From JACCVG01 sp963790245 (lineage in GTDB: Bacteria; Actinomycetota; Thermoleophilia; Solirubrobacterales; Thermoleophilaceae), in assembly GCA_963790245.1 (NCBI GenBank), contig CAWBNP010000002.1, forward strand, positions 682,001 to 746,000: a stretch of 64,000 nucleotides of DNA, given 5' to 3'. Position numbers and translations under genes: made by a program. Below are positions 8,090 to 16,247 of this stretch, piece by piece (the stretch's first letter is position 1; each line of letters begins with the position of its first letter). A model generated the notes under the pieces. It did not search any database. It saw only the letters and a program-made list of their open reading frames with translations, and was not told the origin of the DNA.

Positions 8090-8998
8090 CTAGCGCTCGC
8101 CTGCCTCACGCAGAAGCCGCTTTGCCCCGGCGCGAAGCTGCGGGCCGAAGATGAAGTCCTTGAAGCCGTCGGCACCGAGGCTGGTCACCGAGACGACGTC
8201 ACCACGGGAGCCGATCCACGGGCCGCCACTCGCGCCGAAGGTCATGTCACAACCGATCCCAAGCGGGTCGTGGGCGCCGGGGAGGGTCAGCTCGAGCTGG
8301 AGCTTCGAGCGGCAACCCCAGAGCCGCTGCCCGCGCGCCTTGTTGCCCGGGTAGCCAAGCGCGCGGAACGTCTGGCGGGCCTTGCTGGAGGTGCGCACCT
8401 TGCGAAAGCCGGCAACGCTCTGGACCGTCTGCGCGGCCTGGTTGGCGATCACGGCCGCGCCGTAGTCGAGCTTTGGGTTCTCGGTCGAGGGATACCCCCC
8501 GGGTACGAACAGCTCGTCGGAGACCCAGCGCCCGAGCGGCTCCTCGCCATCGCGCGAGGCCGGTATGAACAGCAGCCGGTCGGCGAACTGACCGCGGGCG
8601 ATCAGACAGTGGGCGGCGGTCAACACAACGCGCTGGTTGGGCGACTGAACGACCGTTCCCGAGCACTGGAAGTCACCTTCCCCCGGTATGTGGCCGAAGA
8701 TCTTGCCGATCGGGGCGTAGGCCGACGAGGTGGCCGCACTCGGTACCGCCTTGCTCGTGTACGAGGAGCGCTTGGCCTTGCGGGGGGCCGTCTTCTTCTT
8801 GGCGATCGACACCTTCGGCCCGGTCGCGGTCTGCTCGAGCATCGGGCGGCCTGCCTCGGCCATCCGCTCCGGCGTCCAGTAGTCGCGCACCTCCCGCTGA
8901 GGGACAGCGCGCTCCGAGACGACTGGATCGGCGGCGGCAGGCACCGCGATCAGCAGCATTGCGACGCCGGCGGTCAGTGTCAGCTGCGCTCGATACAT
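8090..8998 (-). CDS. Secreted trypsin/V8-like serine protease
   Basis: 302 residues with an N-terminal signal peptide (hydrophobic about 5-22, then AAADP). The chymotrypsin-fold triad is visible: His130 in VVLTAAHC, Asp178 in KLDYGAAVI and Ser258 in TFGASGGPW. The layout is that of glutamyl-endopeptidase (V8)-like enzymes. A basic, Lys-rich segment at about 62-80 may be a propeptide. The cysteine pairs near 112/131 and 229/250 look like disulfides. The ATG at 8996-8998 is preceded at 6 nt by TAGTTT, a likely leaderless start. It is probably an extracellular protein. Confidence 0.85.
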   Translation of the reverse strand: MYRAQLTLTAGVAMLLIAVPAAADPVVSERAVPQREVRDYWTPERMAEAGRPMLEQTATGPKVSIAKKKTAPRKAKRSSYTSKAVPSAATSSAYAPIGKIFGHIPGEGDFQCSGTVVQSPNQRVVLTAAHCLIARGQFADRLLFIPASRDGEEPLGRWVSDELFVPGGYPSTENPKLDYGAAVIANQAAQTVQSVAGFRKVRTSSKARQTFRALGYPGNKARGQRLWGCRSKLQLELTLPGAHDPLGIGCDMTFGASGGPWIGSRGDVVSVTSLGADGFKDFIFGPQLRAGAKRLLREAGER

Positions 8999-9083
8999 GG
9001 TTAGAAACTACAGACGCGGCCCGGTGGTGATCGCCGGCAGGGTCCCGCAGCTTCCACCAGAAAGTGCAGCGCGACTGCGGCCC

Positions 9084-9114
9084 TTGACTCTCACGTAACG
9101 TGAGGGTCTACGGT
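9084..9114 (+). promoter_or_regulatory. MerR/TipAL-type promoter with 15-bp palindromic operator
   Basis: A TTGACT -35 (9084-9089) and TACGGT -10 (9109-9114) are separated by 19 bp, the over-long spacer typical of MerR-activated promoters. The perfect palindrome CTCACGT-A-ACGTGAG (9090-9104) fills the spacer. It matches the operator shape known for TipAL-like regulators. It lies directly before the regulator gene itself, so autoregulation is likely. Confidence 0.85.
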
Positions 9115-9120
9115 GCCCTC

Positions 9121-9861
9121 ATGACCGTCTTGAAAGTCGGCGAACTGGCGCGGGCGACGGGCCTGACGGTCCGCACCCTCCACCACTACGACCAGATCGG
9201 CCTGCTCGAGCCGGCCGAGCGCAGCTACACGGGTTACCGCCTCTATCGGGAGGCGGATGTCACGCGGCTCTACAGGATCGTTGCGCTGCGACGGCTCGGG
9301 CTGCCCCTCGCTGAGATCGCGACTGCGCTCGAGGACGAGGGCGGCGATCCGCGCGAGAGCATCCGGCGCCATCTCCAGGAGCTGGAGCGGGAGATCGGCC
9401 TCCAGCAGCAGCTGCGCGAGCGGCTGGTCGCGATCCTCGCGGCGCTCGAGACGGCCGACGAGCCTTCAGTCGATGACTACGTCGAAGCAATCGAAAGGAT
9501 GACGATGATCGAAAAGCACTACACCCCGGAACAGGTCGACTGGCTCGCGCGACGCCGCGGAGAGCTGGACGAAGCCGCGATCGAGGACGTCCAGGAGGAA
9601 TGGCCGCGGCTGATGGAATCGGTCAAGGATCTGATGGACGCCGGAGCCGATCCCGCGAGTCCCGAGGTCCAGGTGCTCGCGGCCCGCTGGCGCGAGCTGC
9701 TGGAGCTGTTCCACGGCGGCCGCGCGGACGTCGAGCAGTCGCTGGACGGCGCCTGGCGCGAAGCGAGCGAAGAGCAGCGCTCGGAGTGGTCAGGCGGAAC
9801 CGCCACGCCCGAGCTGTTCGAGTTCGTCGCGCGGGCTAACGCGGCGGCGGAGTCGGCCTAA
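9121..9861 (+). CDS. MerR-family regulator with TipAS-like effector domain
   Basis: 246 residues. The N-terminal winged helix (KVGELARATGLTVRTLHHYD, then GYRLY) is MerR type, followed by a long dimerisation helix (about 75-120). The C-terminal half (TPEQVDWLARRR, then HGGRADVEQSLDGAWREAS) resembles the TipAS antibiotic-binding globin-like domain. TipAL-type proteins activate multidrug responses on binding thiopeptides or other drugs. The ATG at 9121 is chosen because an in-frame GTG at 9100 lies inside the promoter palindrome, and the -10 ends 6 nt before this ATG. It overlaps the convergent clpS by 4 bp. Confidence 0.88.
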   Translation: MTVLKVGELARATGLTVRTLHHYDQIGLLEPAERSYTGYRLYREADVTRLYRIVALRRLGLPLAEIATALEDEGGDPRESIRRHLQELEREIGLQQQLRERLVAILAALETADEPSVDDYVEAIERMTMIEKHYTPEQVDWLARRRGELDEAAIEDVQEEWPRLMESVKDLMDAGADPASPEVQVLAARWRELLELFHGGRADVEQSLDGAWREASEEQRSEWSGGTATPELFEFVARANAAAESA

Positions 9862-10148
9862 CCTTGCTCTAGCGGGGCCATCGTCAATCCCTCGGACTTG
9901 AGCATCTCCCAGTGGTGCTCGGCGGGCTCTTGCGGGCCGGACCAGACCATCGCCTGCCCGGTGCGGTGGATCTGGTCCGCGAGCCCGTAGCCGCGCTGGA
10001 GATCGATCCCCGGGATGTGGCGCGCGAGCGCCGCGGCCACCCCGTCGAAGGTGTTGTGGTTGTCGTTGAGGACGATCACCCGCCAGGCTCCACCGAGACC
10101 GTCCCCGGGCCCCGCGACGCGCGGGCGCTCGATCGTCTCGGTGCTCAC
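9858..10148 (-). CDS. clpS: ATP-dependent Clp protease adaptor ClpS
   Basis: 96 residues. The conserved core WRVIVLNDNHNTFDGV aligns with the ClpS substrate-binding pocket around the N-D-[DN] motif; a helical domain follows. ClpS delivers N-degron substrates to ClpAP/ClpCP. The GTG at 10146-10148 overlaps the stop of the upstream metallo-hydrolase gene as GTGA, which fixes the start and indicates coupling. The final Asp-to-Asn change in the pocket (LNDNH versus the usual LNDD) is within family variation. Confidence 0.85.
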   Translation of the reverse strand: MSTETIERPRVAGPGDGLGGAWRVIVLNDNHNTFDGVAAALARHIPGIDLQRGYGLADQIHRTGQAMVWSGPQEPAEHHWEMLKSEGLTMAPLEQG

Positions 10149-10987
10149 TCCCGCTCCGCGCGCTTCCGCCAATACCGCTCCAGTCCCGCGTAGAGCTGCT
10201 CGGGCGGGCCGGCCTGGAAGAACCGCTCGGCGGCCTCCTCATCGCCCCCGCACCGTTCGAGCACCTCCGCGCGGACCGCGGCGACGAACTGCTCCGAAGT
10301 GGTGTCTTGGGCCAGCTCGCCGAAGCGGGCGAGCGCGGCGCGCAGCTCCTCTACGCGCTCGGGGACGTTCCCGAAGGCGCCCGCGTGCGTGATGCAGACG
10401 CGCGCAGGGTCCCACGCGAGCAGCGTGTCAAGCGAGCCGTTCCAGAGCCCGAGGTCGATATCGGGCGGGGGGGTGGGCGGCAGCACCCAGCCCGCCGGGG
10501 GAGTCGTCACACCCGCGACGTCTCCGGTGAACGCATCGCCGCTGCGCTCGTCGAAGTAACAGACGTGGTGGGAGGCATGACCGGGCGTGTAGGCGACCTT
10601 CATTCCCTCGACCGTCTCACCCCCGCTCAGCGCGATCACGTTCTCGGCCGGCACCGGAGCCACCTCCCCCCAGAGCGTTTCCATCCGGTCGCCGTAGAGC
10701 CGCGTCGCGCTGTTCAGGAGCTTCGACGGATCGATCAGGTGCGGGGCGCCCCGCTCGTGGACGTAGATCTTCAGGTCGGGGAAGTGGCGCACCAGGACAC
10801 CCGAAGCGCCCGCGTGATCGAGGTGGATGTGGGTCAGCAGGAGCGCCCGCGGCTGCTCGCCGTCGAGCCCGGCGAGCAGCGTCTCCAGACAAGACGCCGG
10901 CCCCGGGTCTATCACCACCCCGTCGACGACGAACGCGTAGATGACACCGCTTCGCCCGAGGTGCTGTACATCGATCTCGCGCGTCAC
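10145..10987 (-). CDS. Metallo-beta-lactamase-fold hydrolase
   Basis: 280 residues. The metal-binding motif is THIHLDHAG (His53, His55, Asp57, His58), with later ligands in TPGHASHH, FTGDVAG and ITHAG. This is the glyoxalase II-like branch, which hydrolyses thioesters or related substrates; the actual substrate is unknown. The GTG start at 10985-10987 is preceded at 8 nt by TACGCT (10996-11001, minus). It is the first gene of a two-gene unit with clpS and is divergent from ecm, with a 101-bp gap holding both promoters. Confidence 0.82.
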   Translation of the reverse strand: MTREIDVQHLGRSGVIYAFVVDGVVIDPGPASCLETLLAGLDGEQPRALLLTHIHLDHAGASGVLVRHFPDLKIYVHERGAPHLIDPSKLLNSATRLYGDRMETLWGEVAPVPAENVIALSGGETVEGMKVAYTPGHASHHVCYFDERSGDAFTGDVAGVTTPPAGWVLPPTPPPDIDLGLWNGSLDTLLAWDPARVCITHAGAFGNVPERVEELRAALARFGELAQDTTSEQFVAAVRAEVLERCGGDEEAAERFFQAGPPEQLYAGLERYWRKRAERE

Positions 10988-11088
10988 GACGGCCAAGCGT
11001 AGATGGTTGATGCGGAATAGCCGCCCTCGGGGGCGCGCGGTGGGGGATGTCGCGTCAACCATCTGAGCCACGGGCGTAGAATCGAGCC

Positions 11089-13080
11089 ATGAGCGACCAC
11101 CGGCTGGACCAGCCCGACCGTCCGTGGGTGATGCGCACCTACGCAGGCCATTCGACCGCGCGCGAGTCCAACGCGCTCTACCGCAAGAACCTCGAGAAGG
11201 GGCAAACCGGCCTCTCGATCGCTTTCGACCTGCCCACACAGACGGGCTATGACCCCGACGACGACCTCGCTCGTGGCGAGGTCGGCAAGGTCGGCGTCTC
11301 GGTCGTCCACAAGGGCGACATGCACGCACTGCTCGACGGGATCCCGCTCGACCAGATGAACACGTCGATGACGATCAACGCGACCGCCGCCTGGCTGCTC
11401 GCGCTCTACATGACGGTCGCCGAGGAGAACGGCGTCGACCAGACGCTACTGACGGGCACCACCCAGAACGACATCGTCAAGGAGTTCCTCTCGCGCGGAA
11501 CTTACGCCTTCCCCCCCGGCCCCTCCCTGCGGCTGATCGCCGACATGGTCGCCTTCACGGTCGAGGAGGTGCCGAAGTGGAACCCGATAAACATTTGCAG
11601 CTACCACCTCCAGGAGGCGGGAGCGACGCCGGTCCAGGAGATCGCCTACGCGCTCGCGACCGCCCAGGCGGTGCTCGACGAGGTCCGCCCGCGCGTGCCC
11701 GAGGAAAACTTCCCGAAGGTCTTTGGCCGAATCTCGTTCTTCGTCAACGCCGGCATCCGCTTCATCGAGGAGCACGCAAAGCTGCGCGCGCTCTCGGAAC
11801 TGTGGGAGGAGCTCGGCCGCGAGCGCTACGGGGTCACCGATGAGAAGCTGCTGCGTTGTCGCTACGGCGTCCAGGTCAACTCGCTCGGCCTGACCGAGTC
11901 CCAGCCCGAGAACAACGTGATCCGGATCGTGCTCGAGGCCCTCGCCGTGACGCTCGGGCGCAACGCTCGTGCCCGCGCCGTTCAGCTGCCGGCCTGGAAC
12001 GAGGCGCTCGGCCTCCCCCGCCCGTGGGATCAGCAGTGGTCGCTACGGATCCAGCAGATCCTCGCCTTCGAGACCGACGTGCTCGACTACCCCGACATCT
12101 TCGAGGGATCGAAAGTCGTCGAAGGGCTGACCGCCGAGATCGCCGAGGGCGCCCGCGCGGAAATGGCGGTCGTCGCCGAGCATGGTGGCGCCGTCAAGGC
12201 GGTCGACTACATGAAGACCCAGCTCGTCGAATCCCACCGCGCGCGGATCGGAGCGATCGAGTCCGGCGAGCAGAAGGTCGTCGGCCAGAACGTCTACACC
12301 TCGACCGAGCCCTCCCCGCTCTCAGAAGGCGAGGACGGCGGGATCCTGACAGTCGACCCAGGCGTCGAGGCGGGCGCGATCGAGGCGCTCGGGCGATGGC
12401 GCTCAGAGCGGAATCAGAGCGCGGTCGACACCGCCCTCGAAGCCCTCGTTGCGGCTGCTCGCGACGATCAGCAGAACATCATGCCGCCGACGCTGGAGGC
12501 AGCGCGCGCGGGAGTCACGACCGGCGAATGGGCGGCGGCCCTGCGCGAGGTCTTCGGCGAGTACCGGGCACCGACGGGCGTCAGCGGTGCCTCGGCCGCC
12601 CCCGCAGACGATGAATCGCTGGCCGAACTGCGCGAGCGGGTCGACCGCGTCTCCCGGGCGCTCGGGCGAAGGATCAAGATCCTGGTCGGAAAGCCGGGCC
12701 TCGACGGTCACTCCAACGGCGCCGAGCAGATCGCGGTTCGGGCCCGCGACGCGGGCATGGACGTCGTCTACGAGGGCATCCGTCTCGCGCCCGAGCGGAT
12801 CGCGCAGGCTGCCGTCCAGGAAGGCGTTCACGTCGTCGGGCTCTCGATCCTCTCCGGCTCGCACCGCGAGCTGATCCCGACCGTCCTGCAGCGGCTCGAG
12901 GAAGCGGGGTGTGAGGCGCCCGTCGTCGTCGGCGGAATCATCCCGGCGGCCGATGAGCGCGAGCTGCTCGCGAGCGGCGTCGCGCGCGTTTACACGCCGA
13001 AGGACTTCGAGATTACGCGCATCATGGGCGACATCGTCGAGCTCGTTGCCGAGCGCAACGGGGTCGGCGCTCCGGCGTAG
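11089..13080 (+). CDS. ecm: Ethylmalonyl-CoA mutase (MeaA type), B12-dependent
   Basis: 663 residues in one chain. The catalytic TIM barrel (about 1-500) carries the ethylmalonyl-CoA-mutase-type segments MRTYAGHSTARESNALYR and FDLPTQTGYDPD. The C-terminal cobalamin domain (about 530-660) has DGHSNG with the cobalt-coordinating His541, followed by SILSGSHREL. It converts ethylmalonyl-CoA to methylsuccinyl-CoA. FDLPTQTGYD distinguishes this clade from classical methylmalonyl-CoA mutase, in which the equivalent segment differs. A TAGAAT -10 (11077-11082) ends 6 nt before the ATG, so the mRNA is probably leaderless. Ccr lies upstream and meaB downstream. Confidence 0.92.
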   Translation: MSDHRLDQPDRPWVMRTYAGHSTARESNALYRKNLEKGQTGLSIAFDLPTQTGYDPDDDLARGEVGKVGVSVVHKGDMHALLDGIPLDQMNTSMTINATAAWLLALYMTVAEENGVDQTLLTGTTQNDIVKEFLSRGTYAFPPGPSLRLIADMVAFTVEEVPKWNPINICSYHLQEAGATPVQEIAYALATAQAVLDEVRPRVPEENFPKVFGRISFFVNAGIRFIEEHAKLRALSELWEELGRERYGVTDEKLLRCRYGVQVNSLGLTESQPENNVIRIVLEALAVTLGRNARARAVQLPAWNEALGLPRPWDQQWSLRIQQILAFETDVLDYPDIFEGSKVVEGLTAEIAEGARAEMAVVAEHGGAVKAVDYMKTQLVESHRARIGAIESGEQKVVGQNVYTSTEPSPLSEGEDGGILTVDPGVEAGAIEALGRWRSERNQSAVDTALEALVAAARDDQQNIMPPTLEAARAGVTTGEWAAALREVFGEYRAPTGVSGASAAPADDESLAELRERVDRVSRALGRRIKILVGKPGLDGHSNGAEQIAVRARDAGMDVVYEGIRLAPERIAQAAVQEGVHVVGLSILSGSHRELIPTVLQRLEEAGCEAPVVVGGIIPAADERELLASGVARVYTPKDFEITRIMGDIVELVAERNGVGAPA

Positions 13081-13178
13081 CCGACCGCTGGATCGCCGCC
13101 CTCGGCGCCGCGCTCTATGTCGCCGGCGCCGCCGAGTCAAGCGCATGGCTCGACAACGGCGGTCAGCTGCAGGCGATC

Positions 13179-13400
13179 GTGTTGGTCGCCCTGTCGCTCG
13201 CCCTCGGCCTGCTGGCCCTGCCGCTGCTGGCCAAGATCGCGCTGACCGTGCTCGCCGTCGTCGTCCACACCTCCGTCGAGATCAACTCGATCCCGGGATC
13301 GGTGACCGAATGGATCGTCTTCTGGGCGGGCGTGTTCCTGCTTCCGATGCTGATCGGCAGCTCACTCGCCGCCGCGCTCGGAATGATGCGAGCGACCTGA
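13179..13400 (+). CDS. Small integral membrane protein, start uncertain
   Basis: The 73 residues shown start at GTG 13179 and form two hydrophobic helices (LVALSLALGLLALPLLAKIAL and WIVFWAGVFLLPMLIG) linked by a short loop. GC-rich third positions and plausible hydrophobic sequence continue in the same frame back to about 13083, directly after the ecm stop, but no ATG, GTG or TTG is found there. The true start may be non-canonical, or the region may be the decayed end of a longer gene. No family is recognised. Confidence 0.5.
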   Translation: MLVALSLALGLLALPLLAKIALTVLAVVVHTSVEINSIPGSVTEWIVFWAGVFLLPMLIGSSLAAALGMMRAT

Positions 13401-13497
13401 CCCTGGCCGTTCGTACTAGTGGTGTACCAAGGCCCCCGGAGACGGGCGGACGATTGGACGATTGTCGTATCCGGGCCGGAGCCGTACCGTCGAAGAC

Positions 13498-15030
13498 ATG
13501 ATTTTCGACGGCTTCACCGACTGGGCGATCACCTGGCTCCCGATCATCTTCATGGGGCTGATCGCAGGCATGCTGATCATGACCCTGCGGTACATGCCGA
13601 AGACCAAACCGCAGCAGATCAAGCCCTCGTCCTCGGATTCCATCGGGTGGGAGGAAGTCGCCGGTGTCGACGAGGCCAAGGAGGAGTTGCGCGAGGTAAT
13701 CGAGTTCCTGCGCGACCCGCGCCGGTTCAAGAAGCTCGGCGCCAGGGTGCCCAAGGGCATCCTGCTCCACGGCCCGCCCGGCACCGGCAAGACCTTGCTG
13801 GCCAAGGCGGTCGCGCACGAATCCAACGCGAAGTTCTTCTCGCAGTCGGCCTCCTCGTTCGTCGAGATGTTCGCAGGGCTCGGCGCCGCCCGGATCCGAC
13901 GCCTGTTCCGGGAGGCGCGCAAGCACTCCCCCGCGATCCTGTTCATCGACGAGCTCGACGCGGTCGGCGCCGTTCGTAACTCAACCGGCGATAGCTCGGG
14001 CGAGAAAGACCAGACGCTCAACCAGCTGCTCGTCGAGATGGATGGCTTCGGCGGCGGTGACGACCTGATCGTGATCGCCGCGTCGAACCTGCTCGACAAG
14101 CTCGACCCGGCGCTGCTGCGACCGGGCCGGTTCGACCGACAGATCTTCGTCTCGCCGCCAGACCTCCGCGGCCGCGAGCAGGTCCTGGAGGTCCACACCC
14201 GCAACAAGCCGCTGGTCGAGGTCGACCTCGAGCGGATCGCCCGCCACACGAGCGGGCTGACTGGCGCCGACCTCGCCAATATCGCCAACGAGGCCGCGAT
14301 CCTGGCCGGCCGGGCCGAGCGCGAGGTGATCCTGACGCGCGACTTCGACGATGCCCTCGAGCGGGTCGTCGCGGGCATGCAGTCGAGCAAGCTGATGAAC
14401 GACCACGAGAAGCGCGTCGTCGCCTATCACGAGGCCGGCCACGCGCTCTGCTCGGAGCTGCTGCCCTCGGTAGAGAAGGTGCACAAGATCTCGATCGTCC
14501 CACGCGGTCAGGCGCTCGGCTACACGCTCAACCTGCCCGAGGAGGACCGCTACCTCAAGTCTCGCGAGGAACTGCTCGACCACGTCGTCGTGCTGCTCGC
14601 CGGCCGGGTCGCAGAGGAGATCGTCTTCGGGGCGATCACGACCGGCGCGACCAGCGACCTGCAGCGTGCGAGCGAGATCACCCGCGCGATGGTGACCCAG
14701 TACGGGATGAGCACGCTCGGCTCGCGCCTGATTCCGACCTCTGACTACGCTGTTTCCGACACCACTCGACAGCGCGTCGATGAGGCAGAGGAAGAGCTCG
14801 CCGCCAACGCCTACGCCCGTGCGCGAACCCTGATCGTCGAGAACCGCCCTCTGCTGGAGCGGATCGCGACGACGCTGCTGAGCAACGAGATCATCGAGCG
14901 CGAGGAGATCGAGCGGATCGTCGCCGAGTCCGGGCGCGTCGCGACCTTCGAAGAAGCGCTCGAGAGCGAAGGGCTGACGCCGCGCGCACAGACCCCACCG
15001 GGGTCCTCGGCACGTCGCGCCGAACTCTAA
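13498..15030 (+). CDS. ftsH: FtsH-like AAA+ zinc metalloprotease with a single short N-terminal TM
   Basis: 510 residues. One N-terminal membrane helix (about 10-32) replaces the usual two helices with an external domain. The AAA+ module has Walker A GPPGTGKT (about 92), Walker B ILFIDELDAVG and SRH NLLDKLDPALLRPGRFDR; the pore loop is FAG rather than FVG. The protease site is HEAGH with His311, Glu312 and His315, and a downstream Asp in TSDLQRA. Normal FtsH is about 600-650 residues, so this is a short paralogue. TACCGT (13485-13490) lies 7 nt before the ATG. It sits between ecm and meaB. The last codons run into a palindromic repeat. Confidence 0.88.
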   Translation: MIFDGFTDWAITWLPIIFMGLIAGMLIMTLRYMPKTKPQQIKPSSSDSIGWEEVAGVDEAKEELREVIEFLRDPRRFKKLGARVPKGILLHGPPGTGKTLLAKAVAHESNAKFFSQSASSFVEMFAGLGAARIRRLFREARKHSPAILFIDELDAVGAVRNSTGDSSGEKDQTLNQLLVEMDGFGGGDDLIVIAASNLLDKLDPALLRPGRFDRQIFVSPPDLRGREQVLEVHTRNKPLVEVDLERIARHTSGLTGADLANIANEAAILAGRAEREVILTRDFDDALERVVAGMQSSKLMNDHEKRVVAYHEAGHALCSELLPSVEKVHKISIVPRGQALGYTLNLPEEDRYLKSREELLDHVVVLLAGRVAEEIVFGAITTGATSDLQRASEITRAMVTQYGMSTLGSRLIPTSDYAVSDTTRQRVDEAEEELAANAYARARTLIVENRPLLERIATTLLSNEIIEREEIERIVAESGRVATFEEALESEGLTPRAQTPPGSSARRAEL

Positions 15031-15106
15031 GCACGGATCCTCGCCGAGACCCCACCGGGGTCCTCGGCACGGGACGCCGAGCCTGACACGCGGATCCTCG
15101 CCGGGC
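14991..15106. repeat. Tandem palindromic repeat, two copies, overlapping ftsH 3' end
   Basis: A 24-bp unit reading GACCCCACCGGGGTC plus CTCGGCACG occurs at 14991-15014, inside ftsH, and again at 15048-15071, a 57-bp period. The flanking CGGATCCTCGCCG also occurs twice (15034-15046 and 15091-15103). Each unit folds as GACCCC-ACC-GGGGTC; the second copy extends to a GCCGAG/CTCGGC stem at 15043-15068. There is no T-run, so it is a poor intrinsic terminator. It could be a REP-like element, or an RNA hairpin between ftsH and meaB. Confidence 0.75.
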
Positions 15107-15125
15107 ACTAATAGACTCGCTCGCC

Positions 15126-16082
15126 GTGAGCGCGGATCCGATCGAGCTTGGCGAGCGGCTGCGCGCCGGCGATGCGGGAGCGGCGCCGGCGGCCCTGAAC
15201 CTGATCGAGGACCGATCGCCCGAGGGCCGCGAGCGAACCGCCCGGCTACTCGCGACCCTCTCCCCGGCAGCGCTCGGGGGCGAAGCGCCGGCGCACGTGA
15301 TCGGGATCACCGGACCCCCCGGAGCCGGGAAGTCATCGCTCCTCTCGGTGCTCTTGCGCGCCTGGCGAGCGGCCGGCGTCTCGGTTGCGGTGCTGGCGGT
15401 CGACCCCTCCTCGAAGCGATCCGGCGGATCGCTGCTCGGCGACAGGGCGCGAATCGACCACGATCCCTCCGACCGCGGCGTCCTGATCCGCTCGACGGCA
15501 GCCGGCGAGCGGCTCGGCGGCCTCGCCGCGCCGACCGGCGAGGCCGTCGCCGCGCTGTCCCCCGTCTTTGATCGGGTGGTGATCGAGACCGTCGGCGTCG
15601 GCCAGTCGGAGACCGCCGTCGAGGATGTCGCCGACACGACCGTCGTGGTCGTCCAACCCGGCTCGGGCGACACGCTCCAGTTCCTCAAGGCGGGGATCAT
15701 GGAGGCCCCCGACGTGCTCGTCGTCACCAAGGCCGATCTCGGCGACATCGCCCTCCGGGCGCGCGGCGAGCTGACGGGGGCGCTGAGCGCGATTGGTGCG
15801 AGCCACGTTCCGGTCCTGGCGGTCAGCTCGCTCTCACCGGCGGGCGGCATCGATGAGCTGATCGCTGCGCTCGACGCACACCGCGCGAGCCTCGATCTGG
15901 TCGCGATCCGATCGGCAGCGCGTCGTTCTGGGGCGATCGGTGAGTTCTCGGCGGAATACGGGGAGCGCGCGCTGGCTGCCCTCGGGGGCCGCCGCGGAGC
16001 CGAGCGGCTGCTCGCCGAGCGGCCGTCTGAAACGGCGGTCCACGAGCTCGTCGAGGCGCTCTGTCAGGCTAGTCGGCGATGA
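15126..16082 (+). CDS. meaB: MeaB/ArgK-family GTPase chaperone of a B12-dependent mutase
   Basis: 318-residue G3E P-loop GTPase. It has Walker A GITGPPGAGKSS (about 59-70), the MeaB-type DPSSKRSGGSLLGDRARI, switch ETVGVGQSE and the base-specificity TKAD. Members load and protect adenosylcobalamin mutases such as methylmalonyl- or ethylmalonyl-CoA mutase; ecm, 2 kb upstream, is the obvious client. The GTG at 15126 follows a TAGACT box (15112-15117) by 8 nt. The stop overlaps a 51-residue membrane protein gene as ATGA. Confidence 0.92.
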   Translation: MSADPIELGERLRAGDAGAAPAALNLIEDRSPEGRERTARLLATLSPAALGGEAPAHVIGITGPPGAGKSSLLSVLLRAWRAAGVSVAVLAVDPSSKRSGGSLLGDRARIDHDPSDRGVLIRSTAAGERLGGLAAPTGEAVAALSPVFDRVVIETVGVGQSETAVEDVADTTVVVVQPGSGDTLQFLKAGIMEAPDVLVVTKADLGDIALRARGELTGALSAIGASHVPVLAVSSLSPAGGIDELIAALDAHRASLDLVAIRSAARRSGAIGEFSAEYGERALAALGGRRGAERLLAERPSETAVHELVEALCQASRR

Positions 16083-16234
16083 GCGTCGTACTTCAAGCCG
16101 GAGTTGCCCTCGCGGTCTTCGCCGCGGTGACGGGAATCGCCCTTGCGCTCGGCGCGGCCTATCTCGGGACGGCCCTCTCATTCGGGGTGATCGCCTTCGC
16201 GATCGCAGCGGTGGCGCTGATGCTCAGAAACTAG
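16079..16234 (+). CDS. 51-residue two-helix membrane protein coupled to meaB
   Basis: The ATG at 16079 overlaps the meaB stop (ATGA). The predicted protein is almost entirely two hydrophobic helices (about 5-28 and 30-47) ending in a short Arg-Asn tail after Met-Leu. The codon third positions are mostly G or C, as in its neighbours. No family is recognised. Coupling to meaB is clear from the overlap, but a functional link is only inferred. Confidence 0.6.
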   Translation: MSVVLQAGVALAVFAAVTGIALALGAAYLGTALSFGVIAFAIAAVALMLRN

Positions 16235-16247
16235 CGCCCTGTGGGGT

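Noticed and set aside
9100..9120. An upstream GTG start adding seven residues to the MerR-type regulator
   Set aside because: It lies inside the palindromic operator and before the -10, so it would not be in the mRNA.
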